From Ifrita kowaldi (Eukaryota > Chordata > Aves > Passeriformes > Cinclosomatidae), in assembly GCA_013398055.1 (NCBI GenBank), contig VZRS01010750.1, positions 434,001 through 498,000 on the forward strand: a stretch of 64,000 nt of DNA, given 5' to 3'. Within the stretch, counting starts at the first letter, position 1. Every line of letters begins with the position of its first letter. Positions 52,901 to 64,000 of this stretch are shown here, in pieces. Made by a program: the position numbers and the translations under genes. Under the pieces are notes generated by a model. It saw only the letters and a program-made list of their open reading frames with translations. It was not told the origin of the DNA and ran no database searches.

Positions 52901-55900
52901 AGGGTGCCAAGTAACCAAAACAGAGAGAAGTATGGGATGATGAGGGGATGTTTTTATTTTAATTGAAAGTTAAAGACCTACAAATAATGATGGGCTGCAT
53001 TTCAGGTGGCTCCTGGCATTGAAGGAGGCAGACGTGGACATGGATCACAGTAGTTGTCATCCCTGAGTCCTCAAACTGAAATTTGGCTTGTTTCTGCTTT
53101 CCCCCTCAGGGAATTTTTTTTTTCTCCTGTTCCATAGCTTTGTTTCTCACCATGTTATCCTCCTCAATACTCCAGACACAAACAAAAAGGGAGCTAAAAT
53201 ATGAAGGCTTTGCCTGTCTTGCCTGTTCAGCAAATTGATCACCAGGTCTACTGTCCCAACATGTCATTTCCTGTCCTCAGAGCTGAGAGGCCTCGCTGGA
53301 ATTAACCCCTTGCAATATTGTAAGCACTCCAACAGCACTCCAAAAAGCAGATGGAACATATAATATTCATAAAAGTTATTACGGGCATTCCCACATCCCT
53401 CACAGAGGGAATCAAAGAAAGAGCTGAAGGAGAAGGAGACTAAGCAGCACAGATAAACAACACATCCTTAGATCATGGGAACGGCAGGAAGGATATAAAA
53501 AAAGGTAGCAGATGGATGTTTATTCTACCCTCTAACAGCAGTGTGCAGCCAGACTAAGGCTGCACTATTTCTTTGCATGCTGGCCAAGGATTCACACCTC
53601 TATGCACAGCAGAGGATGGCAGCAGCAAGGGTGTAGGCAGAAGAACTTGCCATTTCTCAAAAATCAGGGTTAGCCTTTGCATTAATTAAGGCATCAGGCT
53701 CCACTATCATCCTCCATCCTTATTACTATCCTTGGATTTTAGGCTATATTTAAAATCATGCCATTTCAGAATCCTTTATGAATAAATATGAATGTCAAGA
53801 CCTGTGTGCATCTCTTATGCACACAAGACAGTAGAGTACATCACGTACTCACAGAATCTTATTAAATTTCTCTGAGACACATAATCCTGTTAACCTCATT
53901 CTGTAAACACAGGCAGCAGTTGTACTTAATTTCTCTCCTCTATCCTTCACAATCTCCCTTCAACTATCTCCTTCTTAGTCACTAACTGAGAACTGAGCAG
54001 GAACTAAGCACCCACATATGTGGATAGGGTACCTGAAGATATGTGTTAGGGAAAGGAGAAAACCTTGATCAGAGAGTAAATATAGTGCATTGAATACTTG
54101 CCAATTATGTAAAGGTATCTGAGTATTAAAAACAAATGCAGAAGACTGAAAGCAGGATAAGAGGCCTTATTTGGGTTGAGTGTTTTCTACTTTTAAGAAT
54201 TTTTTAAAATAATTATTTTATCAGTGACATCAAAATGAAATGGTGAAGTGTTCAGTTTGATTATTCCCCCTTCACAGTGGACCTGTTAACCATGTATCAC
54301 CAATGTGGGACATTTCTGCTCTAGGGCGATTCCCAGCGGCAGGTTCAGCATGGTCCAGAGCAACCTCTGCAACCCCGCAGATGAACCAGAGCTACTCAGG
54401 CAGAGGAGCACTCAGAGCTGGGAAAGATAACTACGTTTTGTAATTGCTGTGGGTCATGCCTCTGTCATCTGTACTGGTGTTTGTATTGCATAGGGAAGGC
54501 AGGTGCCAGAAATGCAGTTCATGGAGAAAAGTCTGCAGCAGGCCAGCTCAGAGAGCCCAGCAGAGATGCACAATCTGAGGGATCAAGTCTCAAGTCTTTG
54601 GTGGTGAGTGAGAAAACCATCAAAGTCAGAGCATCCTGCCCTGGTTAACAGATACTGAGTAAACAGCGTAAAAAAACTTAGCAGGCTAAGCTTGTTTTAT
54701 TATCAGCTCAAACCTGACACACAAGAGGGATTTAGGCCAAGTTTGGCCAGGCATTCAGGACGTGTTTGAACTTAAAGACATGTATTGTCCTGTCACAACA
54801 AGGCACACTATCACTCTTGAATTAAGGTGCATGCTTCAGTATCCCAGAGAATAGGGAAAGTAACCTCAACTACCTCTCTGTGAGAGCCATGCTTGAGTTT
54901 GCCACATGAATAAGAGTGTTCATGGTAGTTATTTGCAGAACATGAACTTTGCTCTTTTGAGGGAGGTGATGATAATTGGAATTATAACAGCTCAGAAGCA
55001 GATCCTGATGTTTTGCAGCTCAGGCTGATCATTCTAATTGTTATTGATTAATAATGAATATTGTGCCTTTGTATCTAAGAGACACAGGAGAAAAAGGCTC
55101 ACATTTTTTTCTGCAGGGGTGTGTGATCTGCTGCCCCACAATATGCAACTCCTCCAATACATGGTTACAGGCTAAGGAAAATCAAAAGACATTCTTTTTA
55201 TTAGTTAGCAGTAATGACCTTTTATTTTTGATTATTTGTGCATTAACAGCATGGAATGGAGATGTGCTATGTAAGGAAGTTATTCTTTGCTAATTTGAAG
55301 CTTTTAAAATACACAGCACACTATCTATTATGTATCATGCATTACAATTACAACAACAGTTTAATTAATCACCAGCACCCTGTTTTGTATCAGTCTGCTG
55401 CTGAATTCTGGGTAATGGTGTTGTTTACCATTTAGCAAGTAGCAACATTTCACTCTGTTTCACTACATTAAACTGCTCAAATAAAGCAAACGGATATTGG
55501 AAAGAGTTGGCCATCTGCCTTTATTTTCTTTTACTTTTGTTAAGGAAAGGGGAAAAAAAATAAACCCCACCACAGCCTCTGAAAGGAGAAAGAGCACAGC
55601 CATGAAACTGATAGTGACAAAAAACACCCTTTTTTATCAGGTCAAAATCTCATCTAAATGCATTTCTGATGAATGGTAAAAAGCTTGCTTTGTGGATTTG
55701 GAGTGGGTCTCAAGACCAGCAATGAAGTCTAATGATTATTTAATGGTGCCGCACTTGAAGCAGGATTATGTGAGACTCTCTTCCCCGTTAAGAGTTTGAT
55801 GAATAGGTTTTGTGACAGCCATTTAGGAATAAACAAGAATTCATCAGTCTGCATAAGAAGAAGCCAGTTTATAGATTAAGTTTCTTGAGGTAATTCATGA

Positions 55901-57997
55901 GGTCAGTCCCATTTAGATGTAGACTATTAGGGCTCAGCTTTTGAGAGCGGCCATACAAGGGAGTTACTCCAAATGGACCTCTCTAATACAAAGCCCCCTT
56001 TCAGAGGGAAGCCTGAAATTTTTATGACCCTGCTGCTAGGAAGCACATCAACTTGTCACTGTGAAGATCTGCTGGGGCAAGACCTCATCACTCTATTAAA
56101 GAGCTCTGTGACCCTATTGATTTGAAGTATTTAAAGCAGGGGTGAAGTTCAAAGCAATTTCTTTTCTATACTATTACTCAGCCTCTCTGTGTCTTGGCTC
56201 TAAAACATCTGCTGTCAGTTCCTCTCTGGTGTCTGACTCTGGAATCTGTCACTGGAGAACAGAGTAGTTTTATTTAGAATAAATTGGATTCCTTTTCAGT
56301 TTTCAGCATTTCGTATTGTGATCAATGGTTTACACTCCTTCATGTGCCAGGAGACTTAACTGCCACTGTACCCTTTCATGTCTCTTCATGACTCAGCCAG
56401 GGCCTGCTTCCAAGGCTCTGTAATCAAATCTTTCCATTCTAACAGGTTAGATGCCACCAGTATTTCTAATTGGCCAATCAATACAAATAATAAACTTTTA
56501 CATTAGGCAAAAAAAAAGGAAAAGAAAATAAAATGGGGGCAAAAAGTCCCAGAATGCCATTTTGGAAACAAAACCTTAACAGGATCTTTTATGCTTATTT
56601 GCTTGGAGGAAAAAAAAAAAGACACTGAGTAAACAACTTCATTATTTTAAAATGTCAGCAAGTAAACATCGTAGCTGGTTCTTGGAGGCACTTCTTCAGA
56701 ACAGGGCAGGCTTCTCTACCCCTCTGCACAAGCCAGAGGCACCAGGGTGCCTTCTCAATGCTTAATAATACATCAGGTTGGGTGTATTTATTAAAGTTTC
56801 TGACACCAGGCTAGTTATTAAAGGCTTTAGAGAGGACAAGATAAATATTCAGTTTTATGGTGTCAGACAAAACAACTGAGATAAAGGAATGAGCAATGGG
56901 ATGGAAATGGTAATGAAATGGTTACAAAAATATTTAGGATAATGATGCATAGCAACAGAAAGAAATTAGGTAGGGAAGATAATTATGTACAGGATTACAT
57001 AGAGCAAACCTATCTGTTATCTTCATCAAGGGAACGAACCTCTGATGTGGTGAAAAATGCACTTTCTCTCCGGGGCTGCTTTGTCAAATAGCTATCATGT
57101 TCATATCCTAGCTGTAATATTTAGACATATTTTATCATGTATTCTAACAAATGGCCTAATATAACTAAGATAAAAGGGATGTATTTTACCAGACAGAAAT
57201 GTAGCCATTGTTTTCAGCTGATTTGTACTGATTTACATTGCCTACGACTCTGCCCCACAATATATGTTTCATCATTTTATTAGTGCTGTCATTTTACACA
57301 AAACTCCTTTTAAAATTGAATGTGTTTCTGGGAGGAATGAATTATGTTTATTGCAAGATGGCAACTGCAAGGTTTATTCAGCAGTATCTTTAAGAATCTA
57401 GAAGTCTGAAGACAGATGTACCTATTGCTTGTCAATCAAAACACACGTCCTTTGCAGTATTGTATTTTCTTTAGTCAGCAAGGAAATCATGTTACTGCTG
57501 TCTAAGGTCAACAGTAAACGCACTAGTAGGATCCCTGACTGAGAATTTTCAATAAAGGCAGCACCAGAGATAAGGAAGGAAGATAATCGTTTGTATTGTG
57601 CTCCTCTAAGGGAAGGGGTGATAAACAAAATTCTAAACCATTCCGTCTATTTTTCCTTTTTCAAAAAATGGAACTGGTAGGAGTCACTGGCAACAGAATG
57701 CTATAACAAGCTGATATCATCTTGAGTTCATGATGCTGAATATGTTGGCATTTACGGCACATTCTCCAAGGGCACATTTCAAAATGAAACTGAAACTTGA
57801 TGGACCAACTGTACTCCATTAAAAAAAATTATAAAAAGCCTTTTTGTTTCCCCCAGCCTAAGGAAATTGAGAGCTTCAAAACACTGTTTTCTGCCATATA
57901 AATCTACATGTTGGAGGTCAGTCCAAAGGCAACAAATCAAAGTGGTTTTTTCTCATCTTTTATTTTAGGTTATGAATGATGCAAGAATTTATAGAGC
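37991..57997. other. Unique non-coding stretch, AT-rich toward the right
   Basis: No gene recognised in about 20 kb. Frames reach 139 codons (46566-46985, plus) but overlap equally long antisense frames and show no domain. GC-richer islands at 45730-45900 and 46620-46780 carry no CpG island. Small items: a 13-base block repeated 27 bases apart (42420-42459), an AAGG run (45600-45615), and exon-like segments on minus at 49608-49668 and 53853-53900. From 52.9 to 57.4 kb open frames nearly vanish and homeodomain-type TAATTA/ATTAAT motifs are frequent. I recognise no interspersed repeat. Confidence 0.6.
45600..45615. repeat. Short AAGG microsatellite
   Basis: Four near-perfect AAGG units followed by purine-rich sequence. 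Confidence 0.7.
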
Positions 57998-58135
57998 ATG
58001 CAAATTTATTACCGTGTTAATAGGCCCCCCCTGTTTGTATCTGGCAACATATGTTATATCCGGAATCACTAGGAAGCAGCAACATTTTTAGGGATGGAGG
58101 GGGAGGCAATTAAAGAATTAGGCCTAATTACCGTG
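57998..58135. promoter_or_regulatory. Candidate enhancer-like motif cluster
   Basis: Within 140 bases lie a perfect POU octamer ATGCAAAT (57998-58005), a perfect 14-base palindrome AATTAGGCCTAATT (58116-58129) made of two facing homeodomain-type TAAT cores, and the 9-mer ATTACCGTG twice in the same orientation (58008-58016 and 58127-58135). An ETS-like CCGGAA lies between them. The motifs are read directly; a regulatory function is inference. Short motifs occur by chance in AT-rich DNA, but the exact palindrome and the repeated CpG-containing 9-mer are less expected. Confidence 0.25.
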
Positions 58136-59336
58136 AAAAATCTCTGGAAGAAACGTACAGAAACCTTGTGCAGAAGAAACAAAAAGAGAAGGCAGGGAAA
58201 TATTCTTTAGCCTGACCACAGTTGTAAACTGTAACTCTAATCCATGCACTCATAAACAAAAAGCAAACGCAATCTGAACTCAATAGCTCTTCTCATATAA
58301 TTAAATGAAAAGAAACAGAGAAAGAATATGTGTCTGTGTAGAAATTTTCTTTCTCTCTTGGGATCTTCATGGGCATTTTTTCCTAACAGCTGAGCATGTA
58401 CTGAACCAAACAGTCACTAGACAGCAACCCAGCAGTTTGTTTAACATCAACTTTAGCCCCAGGATGGTGGCAGAACCGTGTGGTAGTCAATGGTAAAGGA
58501 ACAAGAGAAGAAAAGTAGAAATGGTGGCAGGAGAGGTGTTTCACCAAGGAAGTTATCCAAAGGCACTCCCAAAGATCCCAGGCTGCATGACAGCAGTTTG
58601 ATAGAAAATGTAGAAAACGTCTCATTTAAAGTGTTCCTTGCAGACATGTAAAACCAGACTGGTAAATTGTTTACCTTTTGGCAAACAAAGAAGTCAATTA
58701 ATCGAAATCTGTGATTCTCACAAGAGGAAAAAAACGTGTTTTGGGAAAAAGTAGATACATGTCCCACCCCTTTATGCTTCTGCTCTTCAGTGAGCCAGGT
58801 TCACAGTTGAACCTGCATCCACCATGCCCTCTCCTGAAAAGAAAGTGAGATATTAGGTGTTATGAGAAGTACAGTAAGAGTGCAAGGACGAGGTAGCCAA
58901 AGGGCTGGATGTGCAAGGCATCACAGTGAAATTTCATAATCAAAACCTTAGGAAATTCAATTTCTTTGGAAAAAAACCCAACAACTTTTCATGGGGAAAC
59001 ATTATAACCAGCTCTACAATTTTCTATTCCTACAAAAAGATGGAGATATGTTGCAGGAAGCAGGGTAGTATCAGACTGTAGGACCAAGCACAAATATTGG
59101 GCTTTTAGCATTGGCTGCTGTGACCAGAGAGCAGGCCACTGGAAGATGCTTGCTATAATCGAAAAAATGTATGGGGGCAACAGGCCTGAGCTTTGCTAAA
59201 CATATTCAGTAATTCAGAAACTCTTCAAATACAGAAATCACTGTCTGAATTTAACTTTTGTAAAGCTTCTTATGGCAGTGGGGGTCGACCAGGGAAGAAT
59301 TTTTCCAGGTGTGGTTAGGTCTTTGTGTCTCCACAG
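58136..59336. other. Unique non-coding stretch
   Basis: No gene or repeat recognised. AT-rich, with minus-strand frames up to 104 codons without any domain. Confidence 0.55.
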
Positions 59337-59582
59337 GAAGATCCTGAACCCACCATGATGGGCAGGTAGATAACAGGTATGTCAGCCTCACTTCAGCAAG
59401 GACTGCACATGTTAGAATGAATTAATGGCCCAGCTTCTTAAATTGTTTCATATCCTAAATATTGATCTCCTTTATCTGTGTGTTGCCATATCCATCTTTG
59501 TCTTTAATCATTCTTCCTCTACAGGTGGGTTATCATTTTTCCAATGCGTGTGTATTATGAGCTTTGCCACCAACAGAGATAA
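59337..59582 (+). other. Candidate two-exon 3' end (unidentified)
   Basis: A strong acceptor (TCTTTGTGTCTCCACAG, ending 59336) is followed by a 29-nt open segment and a donor-like CAG|GTAGAT at 59365/59366. A second, very pyrimidine-rich acceptor (TTCTTCCTCTACAG) ends at 59524. Joining 59337-59365 to 59525 keeps a frame open to a TAA at 59580-59582, and AATAAA lies at 59658-59663. The intron would be 159 nt. A competing donor (CAG|GTATGT after 59376) would put a stop in the first segment. The peptide is short and unknown, so a non-coding terminal exon or coincidence is likelier than a protein. Confidence 0.18.
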
Positions 59583-62500
59583 TATCTCTCCATTCTAGGT
59601 TGTTCAGTGTGAGTCCTTCCCATGCTGAAGTATTATTAATCATGTTGTCATCACTTAAATAAATAATAATCAGCAACAATTATTTCTATTTTCACAAAGC
59701 CACTAAAATAATAAAAACCAAACCTGGTATTAATTATTAATAAATATGAAGGGGACATGTTTTAGGATTTAATTTCTATTTTTCATCTGTATTACAGTGT
59801 CATCTAGAGGTGCTGGATAAGAAGAGGGTGTGTCTGTTTTAGGTACTGCAGAAACTCCAGCTTACATGACCTAGCATGTCACAGAAGGTATGAAGGGGAG
59901 AGAAAGAGCTGGGACTAGAAATCAGACCTTCCACCCCTGTTCCACTCCCATGGTCATGCAGAAATGTAGCCTGGCAAGAGAAGGACTCGTACAGACTTAC
60001 CCTACCCTGTCATTCCTCCGATTCTTCTGAGTCCGCCCAGCCAGAGCACAGAGGACACAGACCTCTGTCCCCAGCCCAGCCAGGCCACTAAGCAGCCACA
60101 CTGCTTACACCTCCCCCTCTACCACATTTACATGTCTCATGCATTTTGAAGATATGTCTTTTCCCTCTCTTGCTCCTTTGCATCCCAGGAACCAAGCTAT
60201 ACAGTGGAGAACACAAACCTCCCCTTAGCACAGGTCAAGTAATTCTCCATCTGGTTTCTTGCAGATGTGAAGCTTTTGCAGCTGCCACGTGTCTGTCTGT
60301 ACCTGTCTCTGCATGTGATTTTCTCCCTTTCTTTGCTAGCAATTTCTAAACCTATTTGCCACATTCAGACGCATTTGGCAGAGAGGCCGAGGTTTAAAAA
60401 AATTACATTTCTATAAGACTTTTGAAGAAGAAACTTCACCCTAACTCTGCTCAGGAGGCAGGAGGCAGCTGAGGTGAGCCTTCAGTTCAGGGTTTGCAAG
60501 ATACACAGGATTTGCCCAGCCCAACATGTAAGGGGCAAACAAATGAGATGAAAGAGGGGAATGCAGGACACTAGAGTGGTTTAGGTAGAGTGGTAGAGGA
60601 TTTAGGGGGTGCAAATGTCGAGGCAACCAACTCCTTTGGTCCTGCTACTCAGAGAGTGATTTGTTTTATGGAGGATCGACATGATTTGTAGGCGTTATGT
60701 CCAAATGCAACTGGGTATCTTACAAGTCACTGTTGTAAAAAGATACAAATGAAAATAGAGAGGAAATGCAGCTTCTGAACTTCTGAAAGAGCTCCTGCAC
60801 TTGTCCACCTGCTGTAGAAGCAGAGGATGATGCAGAACCGATGTCTTCAGACTGATTCTCGGCGGCAGGGAGCAGTGCCTGGGAACAGCAAATGACTTTA
60901 GCGTTTGGTGATGTGCAACCTGAGTGTGATGTAAAGGGCAGAGCCCAGGTTCTTCTCTCTTAATCAGAGATGGAAAAGGTCTAGTGCATGGCCAGTTCCC
61001 CTGACACAAGGTGAGAGTTCTCCAAGGTGCTCTTGTGTAGTCTAAGCCTGTAGGGCTCATTTGTCAACTTGTGCTGTGATCACTGATGGATTCAGGAACA
61101 TTTATTTCTCTTTGGTGCTGTAGACACTTGAATGATACAGCAAATGCACAAACAGCTCCTTAGAAACCTGGCCTCCTTCTTCCAAAGGCATGGAAATGTC
61201 ACTATTTCAGATTTGCCGCACCTGTGGTTCCTGTAGTTTGAAAGCACTGGTGCCTCTGTAGAAGGAGAACAAGCTGCTGCAACACTTGGTGTCCTAGCAG
61301 AAATGAGCCAACATGCCACAGGCATGTACTGAGTTGGAGTCCGTGCTCTGTGATCCACAATAGGTTAATTGGCCTTAAAGGTCTGGGTTGTCTGGACTGG
61401 ATTTTTGCCACAAAAGTCCCAGACCAGACTGTATTGCCAGGATTTGCAGGTGGTTTGCACTTCAGAACTGCCTTTTCCAAATACAAGAGGAAGATGGCAC
61501 AATCCTTTCCCATTTTTGGACAGATGCAGGAATGTTTGCACCATACACATTATCTTGCTGAAAAAGAGACTCAAAATTCACTGGCATGGCAGTGCAGATT
61601 AAAATGTTGTCACATTTACTGCACAGCATTTCCAGATGCAGTCAGAGGGCATTTCTGTGGGCAACAGACGGTGAAGTCAGAGCCAGTCTGAGGAGGAGAG
61701 TAGCAGAGACAAATCCTCGGGATAATTTGGAATAGCATTTGCAGACAAGACAAATGAATGCCCTGCAGCTGGACAAGCTGTTGTAAGTCCCAACAATGTA
61801 CCTCCCTTTTTTTTCCCTCTTCACAATATTCTTATAAGATGGGAAAATTGAAGGCAAAATAAAGACTTCTGTGCTCTGCACAGTAATAGTAATACAATAT
61901 AGTGTGATAAATTCTGTTCTCAATAAGTACAATTTCATACTGAGGATTATTCAGCAAAATCTTCACAAATACAGCCTTAATATAAACCTTAAAACTTTGC
62001 ACTGATTTGCATGATAGCATGTAGTACCTCACCTTTCCCAAAGTGTTATGCTTAGTACTATTTGTTTGCACTGAGCATTATCACTACATATGGCTCCACT
62101 TCACATACGCGATAATAAATACTGAATAAATCACAGATATTCACAGACTTGTGGGGACAAACTTGTTATTTTAGGAAAACCAGAAAGTGACTAAATTGCC
62201 TTTCATTTGATGGAATTTCGTTTGTTGAGCAAGAAGAGAGAAACTGCCTTCTGAGCAATTATTGCCATAGCCAGGCATGTTTTTAGCCTGAGAAAGCTGC
62301 ACTTAGCACTCAGTTACATGGCTTGAAGTCTTTGTTTTGAGGGAGGACAGGTATGAGAGTTTTCAGTGATAACTTGGATGTTGATTTGTTGGTTTAATCC
62401 CCAAATCTATTTATTTTTACTGATATTTACAAATTCATTGCTCTACTTCTTCAGCTCTTCTACCTTTTCAGCTCCATCCCATTCACTTGACGCCTGTGCC

Positions 62501-64000
62501 TAAAGCCACCCCAACACTTCACTGCAGCTATACACTGTACTGCACACACTCCCTCTACACTGTACTGCGTCAGTTTTTAATGGGGGAAATCTTACAAGTA
62601 ACACCTTCCCTCTACGTCCTTCCTCTTCTTTTCCTTTAAAAAATATATGCAGGCTCTTCTTTTACCTACAGTTCTCCTTCAAACCTTCCAATTGATGCAA
62701 TAACTGCATCCCCTCACCTGCTCTCCATTACATATGCTATCCATCATATCCTTCATTTTCTTGTAAGAACTTAAACTTTCCATCTGGTGCCTCTTTGGTC
62801 TCTTCCATCTTGCATGTTTATAGGATAATATTTTTCTCTCTTTTACTAAAACCACCCACATTTGCTTCCTTCACCACTACTCCATTTATCTATCTCTAAA
62901 CTTATTTAATGCACAATGTGCTACAGCTCTCCAGAGAGCCTCTCCTCCATTGTCAAAGTCATTTCTCTTCACTGGCTTATACCATCTGGTCTTGGTGAAT
63001 TGTTCCCAGTGAAAATCTTCAACAATGTTTTGCAAACTCTCACCCTCTTTGTTTCACTTTTGTGAATGAAACCTTTTCCAGAATAATGTGTCCACACTCA
63101 GAAATTTCCTGAAACCATGTGTCCCTCTTTAGTGCAGTGGGGCTTGAGCTGGTCAAGCCTGCCAGCAAAGATAGTGAAGATTTATACATGGTGGACTTAA
63201 AGATCATGAAATATTTTCTTTTTTAACTTCCTCAGTTCTGTTCATACAACATATTCTTTAGAAGCTCTGTGTCATTTTCCTTCCAGGTTTCAGAGCAGCA
63301 GAGGCAAGTGATGACTCAGGCCACCTTTCCTTCTCTTTTTCCTCTAAACTCTCTTCTCTTTCTTTGCCTTTCTATTCAGAGCTCCTACCATCTGTGCAAA
63401 TTATAGGTCTGACTGTTTCTATGATGCATCCTTGTGAGGAGTCATGATCAAGGAAGGTAAAACATAGGTTTTCATTTCCCCTGTCCCAAGTCCTCCTCAC
63501 AGCCTTCTGTCTCTATCCATCAGTCATCTACATGCATAATCCAGTGTTTGGCTCAGCTTTCTTCCAGACACCAACATCTGGGCTATATTTAAGGCCTATA
63601 GAGTCTCCATGTAGAACATCCTTCAGGCAGAAGGATCCTAACAAATTTCTAAAGCTGTTGCCCAAATCTTGATAAAGTTTTTGATATTTTCTGGACTGGA
63701 CTTGAGAAATATAATAGTATATTAAGCCAAAATCCTTCTGCAGGATTATCTTCCCACCCCACCACCCTTAAAACATCACCTCACTCTCTGCACCTCCCCT
63801 TCTGATCTCAAGTAATGCCATTCTGCACTGTACGCTTACTAGGGTATCAAACAGGGTGATCCAAAACTTTTATGATGTCAGAGATGATGATGTTTTGAGA
63901 TGCAGAGAAAGGTGAGGGCTATCTCTCTGGTACATACTACATATGCACATTGTTTTCCTTCAAAATCTGGTCCCGTAATGCTTCTACCAAAAAAAATCCT
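59583..64000. other. Unique non-coding stretch, pyrimidine-rich at the right
   Basis: No gene recognised; frames up to 121 codons (60695-61060, minus) overlap others and have no domain. A block containing TACACTGTACTGC occurs twice 25 bases apart (62531-62568). From about 62.4 kb to 63.8 kb the plus strand is strongly C/T-rich without being a simple repeat. Confidence 0.55.

Noticed and set aside
1..64000. tRNA, rRNA, CRISPR, prokaryotic operons or phage
   Set aside because: No internal tRNA promoter boxes with matching stems, no spaced identical repeats, no compact gene arrangement, and clear avian retroelements.

Overview
The window reads as vertebrate, almost certainly bird, nuclear DNA from a gene-poor region: an intergenic desert or the inside of very long introns. 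Base composition is AT-leaning and CpG-poor. No reading frame is longer than about 155 codons on either strand, and I recognise no protein domain. The bird assignment rests on interspersed repeats: two 3'-end fragments of CR1-type LINEs, and two LTRs whose blocks and ends match avian endogenous-retrovirus LTR families as I remember them. The species and the nearest gene cannot be named.

Layout. 1-2991 is unique sequence with a short tandem duplication at 441-523. A CR1 fragment lies at 2992-3142 (minus). 3143-18422 is unique sequence containing the best exon-like signals: 5481-5563 on the minus strand and 6327-6726 on the plus strand. A near-complete solo LTR occupies 18423-19013 (plus), with its own TATA box and poly(A) signal. 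19014-24338 is unique sequence. 24339-25260 is a repeat cluster: a second LTR on the minus strand with a degenerate 26-bp internal tandem array, then an old CR1 fragment. 25263-33682 is mostly unique sequence with simple repeats and a GC3-biased frame near 30.5 kb. 33683-33759 is an AT dinucleotide tract framed by 18-bp direct repeats. About 37140-37990 holds a small CpG-rich patch followed by a probable old avian interspersed repeat. 37991-64000 is unique, increasingly AT-rich sequence with few open frames between 52.9 and 57.4 kb. It includes an enhancer-like motif cluster at 57998-58135, a two-part exon-like structure at 59337-59582, and a pyrimidine-rich stretch after 62.4 kb.

No confirmed protein-coding gene, tRNA, rRNA, CRISPR array or operon is present. 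The exon-like segments (acceptor, open frame, donor or poly(A) signal) are hypotheses. Such combinations also arise by chance in 64 kb, so they carry low confidence. If some are real, the window most likely belongs to a long-intron gene or to lncRNA loci on one or both strands. I found no clear sign of a novel multi-gene system. The items most worth checking are the exon-like segments, the GC3-biased frame and the motif cluster at 58 kb.
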